Positions 61,796-64,000 of a DNA stretch of 64,000 bases are shown here, piece after piece (the stretch's first letter is position 1; every line of letters starts with the position of its first letter). Location of the stretch: assembly GCA_964036155.1 (NCBI GenBank), contig OZ038422.1, positions 41,253,201-41,317,200 on the forward strand, written 5' to 3'. A program made the position numbers and the translations under genes. A model generated the notes under the pieces. The model was not told the origin of the DNA. It saw only the letters and a list, made by a program, of their open reading frames with translations, and ran no database searches. This stretch comes from Diploscapter coronatus. Lineage: Eukaryota; Nematoda; Chromadorea; Rhabditida; Rhabditidae.

Positions 61796-63868
61796 ATGGG
61801 CACTAATTCAAGCAGCAGTCATCTCGCGAATTTTGTCGAAGTCTATGAGTATCATAAGAATCATTACTACATCACCATTAGTCAGTATCTCAACTATATT
61901 GTGGCGATTTTAACGAATATCGTTGCGACTTTTACATTTTACGTTATTAGAAATTATGGCAAGAAACTTGCAACATTTTACAGGTCTTATTACATTTTCC
62001 AATACTGCTAATCATCACGAAAAAGATATTTTAGCAGAAGCATTGTAGTGCAAATTGTATTTGGCGTCGCATTTGCAAATGGTATAGCAATATTCTCTCC
62101 ATACATTTGGGTATCAAGCACGGTTAGTTTACATTCATTCCATTACAAGGTGCATAATAACACTGATACCATCCAGTAATTCAAATTTCACTGATAACGT
62201 TCATTGCCTGGGAGTTGTTTAGACATTTTTGAAGTGTTACGGGACCAACAACTTCAGAACTTGATAAATCACCAATTTTGGCAAAATTGATACTAATGAA
62301 GCTTGCCGCCTGCAGAACGGCGAGTGGAGTATACATTGAAATTTCAGTAGAAGAATACTTGAAATGGGATCAGTATTTTTACGCACTTTGTATTTGAGAA
62401 ATATATTTCAGAATCCGCTTTTTGGAAATATATAAAGAAATTAATAAAGTAACGGAAATATTTAAATTCCAGGAGAAATCTTGTCGGGTCATCCAATATT
62501 TTTTACTTCAGACAGCAACGATGGAAGGCCTACTGGGAAAGAAGTCAATTATGTTCGATTTTTGCTTTTTATTTATGGGCGTCGTACTAGCGATCACGAT
62601 CATATTATGCTGCATATTTCAAGTATTGCTTCATATGATTACTGTGTATAAATTGCATCTCAATAGGAAAGGATATTCATTATCATCATACATAGTCATT
62701 TTTGCAGTATTTTTTGGTAAGATGTGATGCGTTCTCCTAGATTAATCATATTTTACCAGTATTTCCACTATATCTTCTTAACTTTTGGATATTGTATGAA
62801 GGTCTCGACTTCAATGGAGATGATTGTCGAAATCTTTCGCCCGAGGAAAGACAATACGTAGAGAAATTAGTATTGTTGTCATTTAACTTCGAAACTCGGC
62901 CTATAATAAAATGGATATTGGTTGAATTTGTTCTATTTAGCATCGCCATAAATATTTCCACATTTTCTGCTATTAAAATGTACGCATTATCTTACTTTCA
63001 ATAAAGGTCATGCTGGTTCAGATAGCTTACGCGTTAGATTTTAACATGAGATTTTTCGAGGGCTCTAATCGAAAGAAAAATTGTAACATTTATCAGCGTT
63101 CTTTTATTCTGAACTCAGCATGGTCCTAATTCCAAATATTAAAAATTAATTTTTTTTGTAGAGAAAGTGGAATAATTCAGAACGAAACGTATTCTGTCGA
63201 GTAGTCGAAAGAAACTATCGAACCATACCATCTCTCAACATAAAACCGTCCTTCGCGGAATCACTTGTTATCAGGGATGTTGGCGGTGCAGTGAAGTGGC
63301 GCACCGCACCGCACCGCACTGCAGACCCCCCTGAACCGCACCGCACCGCACCGCAAAAAATTTTAAAAATCGCGCACTGCACCGCACCGCACCGCAAAAA
63401 ATTCTAAAAATCGCGCACCGCACCGCACCGCACTGCAAGACAAAATTTTCAAACTCTCAATTACAAAGAAAAAATTTTTCTAAAGTGCTCAAATAGGCTC
63501 TAGATAGCTTCTAAATACATAATTTAATGATTTTAAGCTGAAATATGCATAATTTTCGTAAGAGAAATGGATTTGAAAAATTATGAATTTTGAAAATCGC
63601 ACACCGCACCGCACCGCACCGCAGATCATTTTGAAAAATGGCGCACTGCACCGCACCGCACCGCAAGCTCTTCCAAAAACTGCGCACCGCACCGCACCGC
63701 AACCAAAATTTACTGCACCGCACCGCACCGCACCGCAGTTCGCACCGCACCGCAAACATCCCTGCTTGTTATGTCATTATGTATGAAGTTTATATCGGAA
63801 TACCTGCAATTATTATATGCTCTTTTATACCATTTATCAATTTGGATTTACTGATTTTCGACAAGTAA
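61796..63868 (+). pseudogene. Seven-helix chemoreceptor-like gene interrupted by a hAT-type element
   Basis: Exon 1, 61796-61983, encodes MGTNSSSS, with sites for sugar attachment, and a first membrane helix (LNYIVAILTNIVATFTFYVI). It splices in phase to 62035-62122 (SIVVQIVFGVAFANGIAIFS). Later open pieces are at 62404-62720 (hydrophobic FCFLFMGVVLAITIILCCIF), 62757-63001 (WILVEFVLFSIAINIS) and 63205-63868. The last reads SNHTISQHKTVLRGITCYV, then VYIGIPAIIICSFIPFINLD, the pattern before and within the sixth and seventh helices of nematode serpentine receptors (Srh/Sri/Str groups). This last exon is split at 63272-63764 by a transposon; omitting it and one target duplication restores the frame. 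The middle exons (62160-62400) contain stops in every path I tried. So the gene is probably inactive, unless my splicing is wrong. Confidence 0.5.
63272..63764. mobile_element. Non-autonomous hAT-type element with GCGGT-rich tandem interior
   Basis: 493 bp. Ends CAGGGATGTTGGCGGTGC and, inverted, CAGGGATGTTTGCGGTGC. Flanked by a perfect 8-bp direct repeat CTTGTTAT (63264-63271 and 63765-63772), the target-site length of hAT transposons. The interior consists of clusters of CACCGCACCGCACCGCA separated by AT-rich spacers, plus a unique 180-bp AT-rich centre. No transposase. The plus/minus frames seen here are repeats of the pentamer, not a protein gene. Confidence 0.9.
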
Positions 63869-64000
63869 GAATATAGCCTATTTGAGAGTATGGCAATTAA
63901 TAAAAGGGATAGTAGCGTAGTACGGCAAAAGCGAGCAAAGTAATTCTTGTATTTCTACAACAAGTTTTGTTGACTTTTTGTACTGTTGTCTTATGAAAAG

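Noticed and set aside
61796..62122. Gustatory-receptor assignment for the seven-helix gene
   Set aside because: The last exon pattern fits nematode serpentine chemoreceptors better; insect-type Gr signature residues were not seen.
63215..63868. Frames rich in CGAVRCGA or TAPHRTAP near the right end
   Set aside because: They are translations of the CACCG pentamer array in the hAT-type element; only the distal stretch after 63772 belongs to the receptor exon.

Overview
This is a eukaryotic, almost certainly nematode, nuclear window. It has compact multi-exon genes with introns mostly of 40-60 nt ending in TTTTAG or TTTCAG, an AT-rich background, an 82-residue MOAG-4/SERF gene, a TRPN (TRP-4/NOMPC) channel with a very long ankyrin array, and a chemoreceptor-like seven-helix gene. 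No prokaryotic features, rRNA, CRISPR or convincing tRNA were seen. Gene models below were spliced by eye from GT-AG (and a few GC-AG) sites and checked for frame continuity. Coordinates can be off by a base or two, and first exons of some genes were not found.

Layout. 1-775: 3' end of an alpha/beta hydrolase (epoxide-hydrolase type), plus strand. 800-12000: mostly non-coding, with small low-confidence exons on the minus strand (1.5-2.1 kb, 6.0-7.25 kb) and several miniature transposons. 12042-16512: a complete 18-exon gene for a secreted EMI plus FAS1 matrix protein (periostin/TGFBI/midline-fasciclin type), with a cluster of GATA motifs upstream. 18050-30198: a complete 49-exon TRPN mechanosensory channel of about 1875 residues, with a small antisense membrane-protein ORF inside one intron. 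30274-33319, minus: an SLC17-family transporter, converging on TRPN with overlapping 3' ends. 34861-35644, minus: moag-4/SERF. 37406-39757: ETFA. 40579-41494: a calmodulin-like protein of CALML4 type. 42192-44899, minus: 3' part of a protein with two tandem Ras-association-like domains. 45-52 kb: gene-poor, with long purine-rich tracts. 52498-58927, minus: a tyrosine kinase whose upstream exons encode a signal peptide and a duplicated Kelch array, very probably one receptor. 61796-63868: a seven-helix receptor-like gene broken by a hAT-type element with an 8-bp target duplication.

Two themes stand out. First, the Kelch exons (605 codons, signal peptide, open at the 3' end with a good splice donor) join in phase to the exon before the transmembrane segment of the kinase. 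This predicts a receptor tyrosine kinase with a Kelch-propeller ectodomain, an architecture I do not know from animals. Second, introns are loaded with at least eight families of short inverted-repeat elements; one family of about 210 bp has four copies, all in introns and mostly close to splice sites. These include a nested case: a 505-bp foldback element inserted into an older element inside the matrix-gene intron.
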